Notes under the pieces: generated by a model
Databases searched by the model: none
The model's input: only the letters and a program-made list of their open reading frames with translations
Told to the model about the DNA's origin: nothing
In this document: positions 62,252 through 64,000 of the stretch, one piece after another
Layout of the letters: each line of letters starts with the position of its first letter
Numbering within the stretch: the first letter of the stretch is position 1
Position numbers and translations under genes: made by a program
NCBI GenBank assembly: GCA_947495035.1
Contig: CANLXI010000031.1
Span: 1 to 64,000 of the forward strand
Reading direction: 5' to 3'
Origin: an uncultured Granulosicoccus sp.
GTDB taxonomy: Bacteria > Pseudomonadota > Gammaproteobacteria > Granulosicoccales > Granulosicoccaceae
Length of the DNA stretch: 64,000 nucleotides

Positions 62252-64000
62252 GTTGGATCTGCTTCCGGTGAGTCAAGTAAGGCCTGCAGGGCGTTTTCGT
62301 CCAGTACAGGCACGTTCAGGGATTCGGCTTTGCTGACTTTCGAACCGGGGGATTCTCCGGCAAAGACGGCGGTTGTCTTGCTCGACACGCTACCACTGAC
62401 CTTGGCACCCAGCTGCTGCAGGCGCTTCTTCGCCTCATCCCGGCTGAATCGACTCATCGTCCCTGTCAGCACATAGGTCTTGCCGCTCAGCACCGTATCA
62501 ACCTCAGCCGAGGCGGTGGCGGGCAACTCGATACCGGCAGCAAGCAGGGCATCCACCACCGCTCGATTATCGGGGTTGGCAAAGAAACTCAGAATGCTGT
62601 TGGCCGCAATCGGGCCGATATCATCGATACGTGTCAGTTCTTCCTCGCTGGCCTGCATCAGTGCATCCAGCGATCCGAACTGCTTTGCCAGCAAGGCAGC
62701 GCCGGTCTCTCCGATGTCCCGAATGCCCAGTGCAAAGAGAAAACGCGCCAGGGTGGCATGACGTGACTTGTCTATTGCCTTGATCAGATTGCCGACCGAC
62801 TTCTCACCCATGCGCGGCAGGCTCTGTAGCTGCTCGGCGTTCAGGGTGTAGAGATCTGCCACGGTTTCGATCAGATCGGCATCGGCCAGTTGTTCTACAA
62901 GCTTGTCCCCCAGGCCGTCGATATCCATGGCACGTCGCGAGGCAAAATGCTTGATCGCTTCGCGGCGCTGAGCAGCGCATTGCAACCCACCGGTACAGCG
63001 CGCCTTCACCTCGGTACCCAGATTGACGACCGGCGAACCGCACACTGGACACTGTGAGGGCAATTCGATGGCTCTGGAGTTCGGCCCACGTTTCTCCAGT
63101 ACCACTCTGGCCACTTCGGGAATGACATCACCGGCGCGGCGCACGATGACGGTATCGCCGATCATGATGTCCTTGCGAGCAATCTCATCCATGTTGTGCA
63201 AGGTGGCGTTGCTGACCGTCACTCCACCGACAAATACCGGCACCAGTCTGGCCACCGGCGTCAGGGCACCGGTTCGCCCTACCTGGAATTCGACACTGTC
63301 AATGACGGTCTGCGCTTCTTCAGCAGGAAATTTCTGGGCTATGGCCCAGCGTGGTGCGCGTGACACGAATCCCAGTTCGCGCTGTTCGGCCAGACTGTCG
63401 ACCTTGAACACGACCCCATCAATGTCGTAACCCAGCTCGGCACGCTTCAGCTGAATGGATTCGTGGAATTCGTAACAGGCCTCGATGCCGTCACACAGAC
63501 GGATTTCCGGATTGACCGGAAAACCCAGCTCTGCCAGCAAATCCAGCGCCGCCATCTGTGTCGGCGGGGTATCGATTCCCTGCAGTTCCCCCAGACCATA
63601 CAGATTGATCGACAGGCGTCGTTCAGCCGTCTTGCGTGAATCGAGCTGGCGCAAACTGCCTGCCGCCGCATTACGCGGGTTGACGAAGGCGGGCTTGCCG
63701 GCTTCCAGCATGGATGCATTGAGCGCTGCGAAGGCGCTGTGCGACATGAACACCTCACCTCGCGCCTCGAATACGGCCGGCGGTTGGTCGGTGCGAAGTC
63801 GCAGCGGAATCATCTCGATGGTGCGCAGGTTTTCGGTGACGTTTTCCCCGCTGCGGCCATCACCGCGGGTCGCCCCCTGCACGAAAATACCATCCTCGTA
63901 ACGCAGGCTGATGGCCAGGCCATCGAGTTTCGGTTCGGCCACGTACTGCACGGTACCCTCATCACGCTCCAGTCGCTCGCGCACCCGACGATCGAACTCG
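62248..64000 (-). CDS. ligA: NAD-dependent DNA ligase, N-terminus beyond the window
   Basis: 584 codons are visible; about 90 N-terminal residues, including part of the NAD-binding Ia domain, lie past the right edge. The adenylated Lys is in AEPKLDG. The OB-fold, the zinc finger (CPVCGSPV, then CTGGLQC), helix-hairpin-helix motifs and the C-terminal BRCT domain (GKTYVLTGTMSRFSRDEAKKRLQQ) follow in order. It seals nicks in replication and repair. Translation is coupled to dapB by ATGA. Confidence 0.97.
   Translation of the reverse strand, partial: EFDRRVRERLERDEGTVQYVAEPKLDGLAISLRYEDGIFVQGATRGDGRSGENVTENLRTIEMIPLRLRTDQPPAVFEARGEVFMSHSAFAALNASMLEAGKPAFVNPRNAAAGSLRQLDSRKTAERRLSINLYGLGELQGIDTPPTQMAALDLLAELGFPVNPEIRLCDGIEACYEFHESIQLKRAELGYDIDGVVFKVDSLAEQRELGFVSRAPRWAIAQKFPAEEAQTVIDSVEFQVGRTGALTPVARLVPVFVGGVTVSNATLHNMDEIARKDIMIGDTVIVRRAGDVIPEVARVVLEKRGPNSRAIELPSQCPVCGSPVVNLGTEVKARCTGGLQCAAQRREAIKHFASRRAMDIDGLGDKLVEQLADADLIETVADLYTLNAEQLQSLPRMGEKSVGNLIKAIDKSRHATLARFLFALGIRDIGETGAALLAKQFGSLDALMQASEEELTRIDDIGPIAANSILSFFANPDNRAVVDALLAAGIELPATASAEVDTVLSGKTYVLTGTMSRFSRDEAKKRLQQLGAKVSGSVSSKTTAVFAGESPGSKVSKAESLNVPVLDENALQALLDSPEADPT

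Overview
The window is a dense chromosomal stretch (GC visibly near 58-60%) from a gram-negative gammaproteobacterium, probably marine or environmental. The block rnhB-dnaE-accA-tilS-pyrG-kdsA-eno-ftsB-ispD-ispF and the block fabD-fabG-acpP-fabF-mltG-tmk-holB-pilZ are both in the classical gammaproteobacterial order. The presence of kdsA implies lipopolysaccharide. The species cannot be named from the sequence alone. No rRNA, tRNA, CRISPR array, prophage or insertion sequence was found.

Layout. (1) 1-12296, minus strand: a tightly overlapping seven-gene operon around a MoxR AAA+ ATPase. In transcription order it encodes a VWA/amidotransferase-like membrane protein, a caspase/C13-like protein with Ser where Cys is expected, a TPR plus HEXXH peptidase, MoxR, a DUF58 protein, a BatA-like VWA membrane protein and a DUF4175 protein that runs off the left edge inside a (GSQQ)n tandem repeat. 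It is the best candidate here for a poorly described system. (2) 12297-17340: a long leader with a candidate operator, then fadL with a surface lipase lipoprotein gene and a chalcone-isomerase-like gene. (3) 17412-26091: fadE, folE, an Atm1-type ABC exporter, dusA, and a phytanoyl-CoA dioxygenase/Gfo-Idh-MocA pair. (4) 26284-28364: a formaldehyde detoxification operon (adhC-fghA) with a clear promoter element and terminator. (5) 28456-29928: selO. (6) 29938-43396, minus: methylthioinosine phosphorylase, the ispF-ispD-ftsB-eno-kdsA-pyrG-tilS-accA housekeeping run, dnaE and rnhB. (7) 43647-51955: accessory catabolic genes (SDR, M24 peptidase, EutA-like Asp/Glu racemase family, DUF1989, M20 dipeptidase, fructosamine-kinase-like, histidine phosphatase, CoA transferase). 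(8) 51920-52270: a degenerate ~52-bp tandem repeat array that includes the 3' end of the CoA-transferase gene. (9) 52273-64000, minus: an M32 carboxypeptidase, a SET-domain protein with a histone-H1-like tail, pilZ-holB-tmk-mltG-fabF-acpP-fabG-fabD, dapB and 5'-truncated ligA.

How the genes fit together. FadL, the surface lipase and FadE suggest capture and beta-oxidation of environmental lipids, while the fab cluster and accA cover fatty-acid synthesis. adhC/fghA remove formaldehyde through glutathione, and the Atm1-like exporter may also handle glutathione conjugates. Many adjacent genes share ATGA, GTGA, TGATG or TAATG junctions, so translational coupling is widespread. Several starts are TTG or GTG and were chosen from Shine-Dalgarno placement, stop-start overlap or family alignment.
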